DNA from: Halosimplex aquaticum
Lineage (GTDB): Archaea > Halobacteriota > Halobacteria > Halobacteriales > Haloarculaceae
DNA: 64,000 bases
Direction of reading: 5' to 3'
Assembly (NCBI RefSeq): GCF_028747785.1
Contig: NZ_CP118158.1
Location: 1,860,001 to 1,924,000 of the forward strand
In this document: piece after piece, positions 8,906 to 15,456 of the stretch
Layout of the letters: every line of letters starts with the position of its first letter
How positions within the stretch are numbered: position 1 is the first letter of the stretch
Program-made: the position numbers and the translations under genes
Notes under the pieces: generated by a model
What the model was told of the DNA's origin: nothing
The model's input: the letters and a program-made list of their open reading frames with translations, nothing else
The model's database searches: none

Positions 8906-8995
8906 TCAGCGGTAGTGAGGTATCGCCTCTACGAGACCGGTATCGAGCGCGTAGACAAAACTGAGCAGGTGGTCCTCCGAGTCGTCGGCTGACAT
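8906..8995 (-). CDS. Possible 29-residue micro-protein or gene relic
   Basis: An ATG at 8993-8995, just inside stem-loop repeat A, opens a frame of 29 codons (MSADDSEDHLL...) ending at 8906. The acidic N-terminus and SFVYALDTGLVEAIPHYR tail look like haloarchaeal protein, not chance sequence. It is convergent with the response regulator, ending 16 bp from its stop. It may be a micro-protein or the end fragment of a lost gene; no function can be given. Confidence 0.3.
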   Translation of the reverse strand: MSADDSEDHLLSFVYALDTGLVEAIPHYR

Positions 8996-9038
8996 TAGTG
9001 TCCGGTTCTCCGTCCAAAGTCGGATCTCCCCTGTCCGG
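8985..9038. repeat. Stem-loop repeat, copy A
   Basis: Begins with the shared box ATTAGTG (8994-9000), followed directly by TCCGGTTCTC...AGTCGGA (9001-9024), which folds into a stem of about nine positions with one mismatch. It is one of four copies (A-D) in the island, each close to the 3' end of a small gene. Confidence 0.75.
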
Positions 9039-9050
9039 ATACCGTCGTTC

Positions 9051-9090
9051 TCGCACGGACTGTGCGTAACTCAATCGCTTAGTGCAGATC
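9051..9090. repeat. Inverted-repeat element F2
   Basis: A diverged copy of F1: TCGCACGGACTGTGCGTAA followed by CAATCG and GTGCAGATCA. The long 8-bp arms of F1 have decayed, but a GCAC/GTGC pairing remains. It directly follows repeat A. Confidence 0.55.
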
Positions 9091-9200
9091 AAGGGCCGTC
9101 TTCTGAGGAACACATAGTCTTCAGACACGGAATATTAACGCCGATCGCTCCACCATGGACAACTACGCGGCAAGTTCGTCTGTGAAACGGTATAATGGAC

Positions 9201-9249
9201 GGGCTTCGGCAGCCCAACGAAGCGGATTGCTTCGTTCCCCGTGGAGGGG
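9201..9249 (+). ncRNA. Three back-to-back hairpins, candidate structured RNA
   Basis: Three perfect hairpins abut with no gaps: GGGCT/AGCCC (9201-9215), AACGAAGC/GCTTCGTT (9216-9236) and CCCC/GGGG (9237-9249). A TATAAT-like stretch is just upstream (9191-9196). The interval 8996-9388 otherwise has no convincing gene. Clusters like this occur in right ends/omega-RNA regions of IS200/IS605-type elements, so it may be a relic of such an element or an independent small RNA. No transposase remnant was recognised. Confidence 0.35.
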
Positions 9250-9388
9250 TACTCTCCAATTCGTCGTGATTTCAAATGGGCTCTTGGCCAATCTGTTTTG
9301 GCACCTCTGTAGCGACAGTAGAGTCTAACTCTACCCTACATTCTGCGTCTACCAACAGAGACATGAATCGTGCAGACGCATACGTTGC

Positions 9389-9637
9389 ATGGACGGGTCT
9401 GACGATCTACCCGGCTCAGATTCTGAGCGGATTATTGAACGGGGGGAGACGTATTCTCATACTAAACACGGGCAAATTGAAGTCACAGGGATTTGGAAGG
9501 GTGTCAACCAGGTAGACAAGGCTCACCACGCCGACGAGAGAGATACGTTCATCGTCCGCTATTCTGCTGAAGTTAATGGAGAGGAGGTAGACGGACTCAC
9601 AGATACGTTGGACGAGTTCGTTCAATATATCGAGTAA
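9389..9637 (+). CDS. Hypothetical acidic protein
   Basis: 82 residues, strongly acidic (MDGSDD start), with a short basic/aromatic stretch YSHTKHGQIEVTGIWKGV and a C-terminal segment FIVRYSAEVNGEEVDGL that reads as beta strands. It resembles a small single-domain beta protein. The stop lies about 17 bp before the ATTAGTG box of repeat B, so gene plus repeat forms one unit. No family recognised. Alternative upstream ATG codons give a different frame and are not favoured. Confidence 0.6.
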   Translation: MDGSDDLPGSDSERIIERGETYSHTKHGQIEVTGIWKGVNQVDKAHHADERDTFIVRYSAEVNGEEVDGLTDTLDEFVQYIE

Positions 9638-9640
9638 TCC

Positions 9641-9693
9641 GCTGAAATTAGTGTCCGGGTCTCTGACTCGGATCCGCTCAGTCCAGGAGTATA
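9641..9693. repeat. Stem-loop repeat, copy B
   Basis: ATTAGTG (9647-9653) is followed by TCCGGGTC-TCT-GACTCGGA (9654-9672), a continuous 8-bp stem with one G-T pair and a three-base loop, then CTCAGTCCAGGAGTATAGCTA. The shorter loop and altered arm bases relative to copy D preserve pairing. Confidence 0.75.
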
Positions 9694-9757
9694 GCTATCA
9701 TCTGCCCGTTACCCAAATCACCGTCTTCTTGGAACTGGAAGTGTCTCATCACTGTAG

Positions 9758-10081
9758 ATGACTACGATCGACCCTGAAACGCTTCGGGCGAAGTTAGAGA
9801 ACGACGGGGACGTGCGTGTAGTCGATATTCGGCCAGCGGAGGACTTCGAAGAAGACCACATTGAGCACAGCGAGAATCGCCCGATTCGAGGAGACCTTCT
9901 CTCGGGGGATGTTGAGGAGGCGTTGACGGAACTGGACGACCTCCCGGACGATGAGGAACTCGTAATGGTCTGTGACGCGGGAATCGCCTCGACAGAAACA
10001 GCACGCGAACTCCAAGACCAAGGGAAAGATGCAAGCGCCCTTGACGGTGGATTGAATGCCTGGAAACAGAACCAGAAGTAG
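9758..10081 (+). CDS. Rhodanese-domain protein
   Basis: A 107-residue single rhodanese domain. VRVVDIRPAEDFEEDHI (residues 19-35) is the CH2A-like motif, and the active-site loop VMVCDAGIAS contains Cys72, the residue that carries persulfide sulfur. The C-terminal ALDGGLNAWK motif (about 93-102) is the usual rhodanese ending. It could transfer sulfur or act as a phosphatase-like/redox module; partner unknown. The stop lies about 50 bp before repeat C. It is AT-richer than core genes, in line with the island. Confidence 0.92.
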   Translation: MTTIDPETLRAKLENDGDVRVVDIRPAEDFEEDHIEHSENRPIRGDLLSGDVEEALTELDDLPDDEELVMVCDAGIASTETARELQDQGKDASALDGGLNAWKQNQK

Positions 10082-10129
10082 TTTGATGACTCTCACGTAT
10101 TCTGAGTGATGATTATTCAAGTAATTCAC

Positions 10130-10183
10130 TGATTGCAGTGTCCAGTTCTGCGCACAGAGCCGGATCTGGTCAGTACAGGTGAG
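10130..10183. repeat. Stem-loop repeat, copy C
   Basis: GCAGTG (10135-10140) replaces ATTAGTG, then TCCAGTTCTG...CAGAGCCGGA (10141-10164) folds into a ten-position stem with one A-C mismatch, followed by TCAGTACAGGTGAGCTAC as in copy B. It sits exactly between the 3' ends of the convergent rhodanese and small membrane-protein genes. Confidence 0.7.
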
Positions 10184-10378
10184 CTACCTTTCAATGTAGC
10201 GAGAAACCACGTTGATTAGGAGAAGACCAAGGGGAACTGCTACTCCGGCCACCAGCCCGAGTACAAGACCGCCACCAAGTCTACCCTGTTCAAGAAATCC
10301 AATCAAGAAGCCTAAAATGGCCGCTATCGCAGCATAGACAATGACACGCTGACGATCAAACGAGGGGCTTCTGCGCAT
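10184..10378 (-). CDS. Small two-helix membrane protein
   Basis: 64 residues: a basic N-terminus (MRRSPSFDRQR) followed by two hydrophobic helices (VIVYAAIAAILGFLIGFLE and GGLVLGLVAGVAVPLGLLLINVV) joined by a short Gly-rich turn. A DUF-type membrane protein with no assignable function. Its stop directly abuts stem-loop repeat C, and repeat D lies about 80 bp upstream of its start, so it occupies one repeat-bounded unit in reverse orientation. Confidence 0.7.
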   Translation of the reverse strand: MRRSPSFDRQRVIVYAAIAAILGFLIGFLEQGRLGGGLVLGLVAGVAVPLGLLLINVVSRYIER

Positions 10379-10460
10379 CTATGGACTAAAAACCAGTGAG
10401 AGTATTCAACCTTTGCCCAATAAGCAGGTTGCAGTGAATGGAGAATTCGGCACGTAGCTG

Positions 10461-10510
10461 GTTGAAATTAGTGTCCGGTTCTCCCTACAGAGTCGGACAG
10501 ATTAGTCTCA
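10461..10510. repeat. Stem-loop repeat, copy D
   Basis: ATTAGTG (10467-10473) is followed by TCCGGTTCT...AGAGTCGGA (10474-10497), a 9-bp stem with two wobble pairs around a six-base loop. It abuts the stop of the gene relic on the minus strand at 10508. Confidence 0.75.
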
Positions 10511-10673
10511 CTTCCCTCGGGCACTTTCGACTGCTTCTTCCAGCACGTCGGGGAGATATCCGGAATCTTCTCGTTTGAACCCCTGTACCGGCCGTCAGTC
10601 GTGAGGGCGACGCGACAGTCGCTCTCGCTCGCGTGGACTGCCAGTCCGATTTCTGCGGTAGCCGGACAGAGCT
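10508..10673 (-). pseudogene. Relic of an unidentified gene with a one-base frame shift
   Basis: On the minus strand, a protein-like stretch (AVHASESDCRVALTTDGRY) runs to a GGGG tract near 10580, then protein-like sequence resumes in another frame (FKREDSGYLPDVLEEAVES) and stops at 10508. A single missing base in the G run would join them. An in-frame stop near 10672 truncates the upstream side, and no start is visible. It fills most of the 317-bp gap between the small membrane protein and the esterase. Family not recognised; the joined reading is inference. Confidence 0.4.
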
Positions 10674-10694
10674 ACAAATTCGGGGCGGCCCCGT

Positions 10695-11732
10695 TCACGA
10701 CCCACCGAGCGCGACGCGCAAGTCCTCGCCGATCGCCTCCACGGCCTCGTGGGCTCGGTCGACGTCCTCGCTCTCGGAGAGCATGCCGACGAACCCGTGG
10801 ACCATGGACGGGTAGTTGCGGAAGCGGACCGAGACGCCGTCGCCGACGAGTCTGCGGGCGTACGCGATGCCGCCGTCCCGGAGCGGGTCGAACCCCGCGG
10901 TCACCACCGTCGCCGGCGGCACGCCCGAGAGGTCGCACGCCCGCGTGGGGTCCGCGTACGGGTTCCGCCGGTGGATCTCACTGCCGTAGTAGCACCTGTC
11001 GAACCACCGCATGTCGTCCTCGGAGAGGACGTAGCCGGCGTACTCCCGCATCGACGCCTGGTCCTCGCGGGTCCCCACGGCCGGGTAGACGAGCGTCTGG
11101 TAGTCGAGGCCCGGCCCGACCCGCTCGGCGGCCATCAGCGAGACGACCGCCGCGAGGTTGCCGCCCGCGCTGTCGCCGGCGACGGCCAGGTGTCCGTCTC
11201 GGTCCAGCACTGCGGGGTCGTCGGCCGCCCACTCCAGGGCCGCGTAGGCGTCCTCGACGGCGGCCGGGAACGGGTGCTCCGGCGCCAGTCGGTAGTCGAC
11301 GGAGACCACCTCGCATCCGCTCTCGATCGTGAGGTGACGACAGAGCAGGTCGTGGGTATCCAGGCTGCCGAGCACGAACCCGCCGCCGTGGTAGAAGACG
11401 ACCGTCGGGTACGGCCCGGCGGCCTCCGGCCGGTAGCGCCGAACGTCTAGCTCGCCGTCCGGTCCCTGGATCGTCAGGTCGGTCGCGTCTCCGACCGCCG
11501 GCGGGTCCTCCCGCTGGAGCCACGTCCCGACCTTCGTCAGGAGGCGGATGCCGCGGGCGCCCAGGGTCGACATCGAGACCGACTGGAGCCACCGCCGCGA
11601 GTCCATCACCGACTGGACGTCCGGGTGCGGTTCGTCGGCCGCGAGCCGCGGCCGCTGGGACGACCCCGGCGTATCGGCCGCACCAGGCCCGTCGCGCTCC
11701 GGCTCTGCCCGCAGGAGCTCCTCGAAGTCCAT
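10695..11732 (-). CDS. Alpha/beta-hydrolase esterase (hormone-sensitive-lipase family)
   Basis: 345 residues starting at MDFEELL; an upstream ATG would add ten. The oxyanion-hole motif HGGG is at 115-118, the nucleophile Ser188 in GDSAGG, the acid Asp282 in GFDPLRD and His312 in MVHGF, so the catalytic triad is complete and in family order. Members hydrolyse short-chain acyl esters. No signal peptide is visible, so it acts in the cytoplasm. It is transcribed in the same direction as the ATP-grasp gene 127 bp upstream, with separate expression possible. Confidence 0.93.
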   Translation of the reverse strand: MDFEELLRAEPERDGPGAADTPGSSQRPRLAADEPHPDVQSVMDSRRWLQSVSMSTLGARGIRLLTKVGTWLQREDPPAVGDATDLTIQGPDGELDVRRYRPEAAGPYPTVVFYHGGGFVLGSLDTHDLLCRHLTIESGCEVVSVDYRLAPEHPFPAAVEDAYAALEWAADDPAVLDRDGHLAVAGDSAGGNLAAVVSLMAAERVGPGLDYQTLVYPAVGTREDQASMREYAGYVLSEDDMRWFDRCYYGSEIHRRNPYADPTRACDLSGVPPATVVTAGFDPLRDGGIAYARRLVGDGVSVRFRNYPSMVHGFVGMLSESEDVDRAHEAVEAIGEDLRVALGGS

Positions 11733-11858
11733 GCGCGCAGATATGTCGGGATCGGACAACAACGTATCGCTGGCGGCAGACCGCCGCAGTGGAAGCCCCT
11801 GTACCCTCGGTGACGCCGGCCGCGTCGGCAGATCTGTCTCGCCGCTCGGACAGCGGGT

Positions 11859-13172
11859 CTACGCCGGCCCCAGATACCCCCACGCTTGCAGCCGGTCGCC
11901 GTCGCCGTCGATCCACCGCTCGCCGACGTCGTCGCGGTAGTACATGTTCGGCATGATGACGTCGTCGATCCGGCCGTAGGCCTGCTGGCGAGCGGCTTGC
12001 ATCGTCTCGCCCTTCCCGGTGACGACGATGGGCATCCCGTTCTCGCCGGCGGCGCGCCACTGGCCGTCCACCCGCTTGGCGTCCTCGATGTGGATCCCCT
12101 CGCGCGACTCGGTCTCGAAGACGACCGCGGCGTTGCGCGAGTTCTCGTCGTAGGTCTTCTCGTCGTCGAACGGGAACGGCGGCAGGACGACGCGGACGCC
12201 GATCTGGTACCCCTGATGGACCTCCAGCTCGGGGTCCTCGCCGCGCGCCAGGTCGTAGAAGAAGTCGCCGGTCCCGGATTCGAAGGCCTCCTCCTGCAGC
12301 GTGATCGTCGGATAGCCGAATCGCGGCGTGAACTCCAGCGGGTAGACGCCGCTGTCGTTGACGATGCAGTTGAGGTCGATGCTCCCGACGTAGCCCTCCG
12401 TCGCGAGCCACGGCTCCAGTTCCCCGAGCGTCTCCTCGTACAGTCTGGTCTTGCCGGTCCAGAACATCGAGGTCCCCATCTCGCCGGTCTGCGGGCCGAT
12501 GTTCCCCGGAAACAGCTTCTTGTGCTCGAAGTTCAGGTTGATCGGTTCGACGAACTCGTCCCCGTTGAAGAAACCGGAGACCGCCACTTCCACGCCTTCG
12601 ACCCGGCGCTGGAGCTGGAAGCCCTTCATCCGGTGGCCCCACGCCTTCTCGTAGGCGCGGAGCACGTCGACCACGTCGCTGCCGTCGCCGTCGCGCCCGA
12701 CGTACAGCAGGCGTTTCACGTTCTGCACCTCGCCCAGGGGCTTGATGACGTACGGCGCCGGGTGTTCCTCGACGAACCGGATCCCCGCCTGGAAGTCGGA
12801 GAACACGCGGTGTTCGAGCGTGTTCACGCCGTTCTCCTCCAGGACCTCCATCGCATACCCCCGGTCCTCCTCCAGCCGGTCGGTGTTCGGCGTGCCGCCG
12901 ACGACCGCGTGGCCCTCCGCGCGCAGGTCGCGAGCGATCTCGCCGGTCCCGACATCGTCGCCGATCCAGATGTCGTCGAAGACGATCACGTCGGCCCAGT
13001 CGACGTTGCCGCGCCAGTCGTCGGTCTTCGGGACGAACCCGTCGGCGATCTCCCGGTCGCGCTCGGCTTCGATGTAGTACTTCACGTCGTGGCCCTCGCG
13101 GTGGACCTGCCACGCAACGTCGCCGATCAGCGCGGCGTCCAGCGAACAGAAGAGGAACTTCGCCATACCCAT
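11859..13172 (-). CDS. PurD-like ATP-grasp ligase
   Basis: A 437-residue protein (or 435 from MAKFLF) related to phosphoribosylamine-glycine ligase. The ATP-grasp core is visible: PYVIKPLGE near 145, the QRRVEGVEVAVSGFFNG strand near 190, and the metal-binding EFTPRFGYPTI near 292 that replaces the NVRFGDPE motif of PurD. The N-terminus (FLFCSLDAALIGDVAW) lacks the GGGREHAL motif of true PurD, so this is a paralogue probably joining a different amine/acid pair. Substrate unknown. The mature region is fully open with no sign of decay. Confidence 0.8.
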   Translation of the reverse strand: MGMAKFLFCSLDAALIGDVAWQVHREGHDVKYYIEAERDREIADGFVPKTDDWRGNVDWADVIVFDDIWIGDDVGTGEIARDLRAEGHAVVGGTPNTDRLEEDRGYAMEVLEENGVNTLEHRVFSDFQAGIRFVEEHPAPYVIKPLGEVQNVKRLLYVGRDGDGSDVVDVLRAYEKAWGHRMKGFQLQRRVEGVEVAVSGFFNGDEFVEPINLNFEHKKLFPGNIGPQTGEMGTSMFWTGKTRLYEETLGELEPWLATEGYVGSIDLNCIVNDSGVYPLEFTPRFGYPTITLQEEAFESGTGDFFYDLARGEDPELEVHQGYQIGVRVVLPPFPFDDEKTYDENSRNAAVVFETESREGIHIEDAKRVDGQWRAAGENGMPIVVTGKGETMQAARQQAYGRIDDVIMPNMYYRDDVGERWIDGDGDRLQAWGYLGPA

Positions 13173-13292
13173 CCGGGGAGCGGCGTCGGGGAAAGCGTTT
13201 CCCGCGAGGGCGCGGTCTCTCGATCACCGGAGACCGCGGCGGACGGCGACTGAGCGCCGGGATTTATGCGTCCCCTCGCCGAACGTGAGGGT

Positions 13293-13694
13293 ATGACAGA
13301 ACTCGTGGTCGGGACGGACGCGGCCGAATCGAGCGACGCGCTGGCCGACTATCTCGCCGACGTCGTGGACACCGACGACACGCTGTACGTCGTCAACTCG
13401 CTGGTCGGCGGCGAGGACACCACGGGCGGGGACGTCCAGGCGGGCGAGCGGGCCATCCAGGTCGTCGTCGACCGCATGGAGGAGCTGCCCGTCACGGTCG
13501 AGACCCACCAGTTCGTCCGCGGCAACGAACCCGTCGAGGACCTGCTGGCGTTCGCCGAGGAGGTCGACGCCGACGAGTTCGTCATCGGCGTCCACAAGCG
13601 CACGCCCGTCGGCAAGGTGGTCTTCGGGTCGACCGCCCAGAACCTCCTGCTGGCCGCCGACCGGCCGGTCCGCTGCGTCCCGCTGGTCGAGTGA
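13293..13694 (+). CDS. UspA-family universal stress protein
   Basis: 133 residues from the ATG at 13293. A TATA-like TTTATG at about 13263 gives leaderless spacing, which rules against an ATG at 13266. The fold elements are present: N-terminal LVVGTDAAESSDAL, central VETHQFVRGNEPVEDLLAFAEE, and VIGVHKRTPVGKVVFGSTAQNLL near 95-118, the latter matching the G-x2-G-x9-G(S/T) ATP-loop of nucleotide-binding Usp proteins. Role is presumably stress-related nucleotide sensing; no specific partner in the neighbourhood. Confidence 0.92.
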   Translation: MTELVVGTDAAESSDALADYLADVVDTDDTLYVVNSLVGGEDTTGGDVQAGERAIQVVVDRMEELPVTVETHQFVRGNEPVEDLLAFAEEVDADEFVIGVHKRTPVGKVVFGSTAQNLLLAADRPVRCVPLVE

Positions 13695-13808
13695 GCCCGG
13701 TCGCGCCCGACCGCCGGCCCCGTCTCGGACCCGATTACACTCGTGTCCCCTGATTACTCTCACGTCCGCGAGCGCCTATTACGGGCGAATACGTCTGATC
13801 GAACGACG

Positions 13809-13824
13809 CGTGACGAGAGTCACG
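13809..13824. promoter_or_regulatory. Operator-like inverted repeat
   Basis: CGTGAC-GAGA-GTCACG is a perfect 6-4-6 inverted repeat 12 bp before the ATG of the NAD(P)-binding protein gene. The position between promoter and start is where a repressor would act. The protein that binds it is unknown. Confidence 0.35.
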
Positions 13825-13835
13825 GAGACACCACA

Positions 13836-14474
13836 ATGAACGTACTCCTACTCGGTGCGAGCGGCACGATCGGGCAGCGTATCGCAGACGAACTCCTCGC
13901 CCGCGACCACGCGGTGACGGGGACCTCCCGCAGCGGAGAAATCGACGCGGTCGACGGCGAGGACTTCGAGGCCGTCGCCGTCGACGCGACCGACGCCGAC
14001 GAGATAGCCGACGCGGCCGCGGACCACGACGCCGTGGTCTCCGCGCTCGGCCCCAGCGACGACGCGGACCTCGATATTCTGGTCGAGATGGCCGACGCCG
14101 TCGTCGACGGCGTCCGCGCGGCCGAGACCGACCGCCTGCTGTGGGTCGGCGGCGCCGGCAGCCTCTACGTCGACGAGGACACGCAGTTCGTCGAGACCGA
14201 CGCGTTCCCGGACGAACTCGTCCCCCTCGCGCAGGCCCACATCGACGCCTTCGAGGTCGTCCGCGAGGCCGACGACGTCGAGTGGTCCTACCTCGCGCCG
14301 CCGGGGATCATCGAACCCGGCGAGCGGACCGGCGAGTACCGCACCGCCGAGGGCGAACTCGTCGTCGACAACGAGGGCGACAGCTACATCACCGCCGAGG
14401 ACTACGCGGTCGCGCTCGCCGACGAACTCGAATCCGGTGACGAGGTCCACACCCACCTCGGCGTCGGCTACTGA
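13836..14474 (+). CDS. NAD(P)H-binding atypical SDR protein
   Basis: 212 residues with the N-terminal nucleotide-binding motif LLLGASGTIGQRIADELL (GxxGxxG, residues 4-21). Typical of the NAD(P)-binding/NmrA-like atypical SDR group are VVSALGP near 68, LLWVGGAGSLYVDE near 103 and YLAPPGIIEPGERTG near 151. The classical YxxxK catalytic pair is absent, as in this group, so it may sense redox cofactors or act on quinones/flavins. The ATG at 13836 follows an operator-like inverted repeat. An open frame extends upstream but the sequence is not protein-like. Confidence 0.88.
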   Translation: MNVLLLGASGTIGQRIADELLARDHAVTGTSRSGEIDAVDGEDFEAVAVDATDADEIADAAADHDAVVSALGPSDDADLDILVEMADAVVDGVRAAETDRLLWVGGAGSLYVDEDTQFVETDAFPDELVPLAQAHIDAFEVVREADDVEWSYLAPPGIIEPGERTGEYRTAEGELVVDNEGDSYITAEDYAVALADELESGDEVHTHLGVGY

Positions 14475-14479
14475 CGTTC

Positions 14480-14645
14480 CGCGGTTACCCCCCCTGACCC
14501 ACCGCTGACACGGACCCCAACCCCCCACCCGATCCCAACCCCTACCCAACTTCGACCCCCTATTCGACCGCCAACACCGGAACCTCTACCCGACCCCAGA
14601 CTCCCGTCCCCCCACCCACTGCTGACACTCGTCCTCTCCCATCGC
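14480..14645. other. C-rich (minus-strand G-rich) intergenic tract
   Basis: About 165 bp of strongly strand-asymmetric sequence, with many CCCC to CCCCCC runs spaced by short ACC/GAC-type linkers on the plus strand. The minus strand therefore has closely spaced G-runs that could form G-quadruplexes. It lies between two plus-strand genes; no ORF in it is convincing. Confidence 0.6.
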
Positions 14646-14734
14646 CCGCTTCGTCCCGCCAGGAGGGGGACCTCGGCGACCACAAGACTGATTCCGTCGA
14701 TCTACGAACCACCGTCCAGTCCTCGAACCGACAG

Positions 14735-15040
14735 ATGTCTCCCGATATCCGCCGGACCCTGGCCGACTGGGAGTCCTGGCACGCGTTGACGACGGTCTCG
14801 CTCGTGGTCTGGATACTCGCGCGGACGAACCGGTACGCGCTACTCGACGCGCTACACGGGCTGGTCTGGACCGCCCACGAGATTCTCCCGGTCATCCCGC
14901 AGGCCAGACGCGGCCAGATCCGGCCGGTTGCCGCGGTCCTCGTCGAGATGTGGCTCCCCCTCACCATCGCCTCGTTCGTCTGCGGTTTCTTCGCCTTCCA
15001 CGCGGACGCCGAGTCGCGCCGGCGAGCCGAGGGCGAGTGA
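14735..15040 (+). CDS. Small membrane protein of unknown function
   Basis: 101 residues with a charged N-terminus (MSPDIRRTLADW) and hydrophobic helices at about 18-30 (LTTVSLVVWILA) and 69-88 (VEMWLPLTIASFVCGFFAF), ending in a charged RRRAEGE tail. Family not recognised. It follows the C-rich tract and precedes another small protein by 57 bp on the same strand. Confidence 0.7.
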   Translation: MSPDIRRTLADWESWHALTTVSLVVWILARTNRYALLDALHGLVWTAHEILPVIPQARRGQIRPVAAVLVEMWLPLTIASFVCGFFAFHADAESRRRAEGE

Positions 15041-15097
15041 TCCCGGTCGAAGACGTTCTCCGCAAGTGTTAACGCGGGGTCCCGAGAACCGTCGATC

Positions 15098-15361
15098 ATG
15101 ACGCGCGAAAACCTCGCAACCGCGAGCGACACACTCGAATCGGCAGCCGACGCGACCGAGGACGACGACGCGGCCGAGCGCCTCGACAGCCTCGCCGACC
15201 AGCTCGACGCCCTCGCCACGCGCGACCGCGACCCGGACCACGGGCGCCTCGCCCGCATCGAGAACGCGCTGCACGACCTCGAAGACACCGACGTGGCCGA
15301 CCAGGTCACCGACGCGCACGAGTCAGTCGTCGCCTTCCGCGAGACGGTCGAAGGCGTATAG
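15098..15361 (+). CDS. Small acidic helical protein
   Basis: 87 residues, highly acidic, with heptad-like Leu/Ala spacing (LATASDTLESAADA, RLDSLADQLDALATR, RIENALHDLEDTD) predicting an all-helical bundle or coiled coil. Small proteins of this type are widespread in haloarchaea but uncharacterised. The ATG is preceded by a TTAACG element about 30 bp upstream, compatible with a short or absent leader. Confidence 0.75.
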   Translation: MTRENLATASDTLESAADATEDDDAAERLDSLADQLDALATRDRDPDHGRLARIENALHDLEDTDVADQVTDAHESVVAFRETVEGV

Positions 15362-15456
15362 AGCACGACGGGAAAAACGAATCCCGGTGGGACCGGGAGA
15401 CAGGGGAAACGGCAAGCGATGGGCGATGACGGCGATTCGGGAGCGGCGGGACCGGC

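Noticed and set aside
8305..10695. Integron with integrase
   Set aside because: Repeat and gene layout is cassette-like, but no integrase, attI-like site or canonical attC core (GTT/AAC boxes in R and L pairs) was seen, so it is not called an integron.
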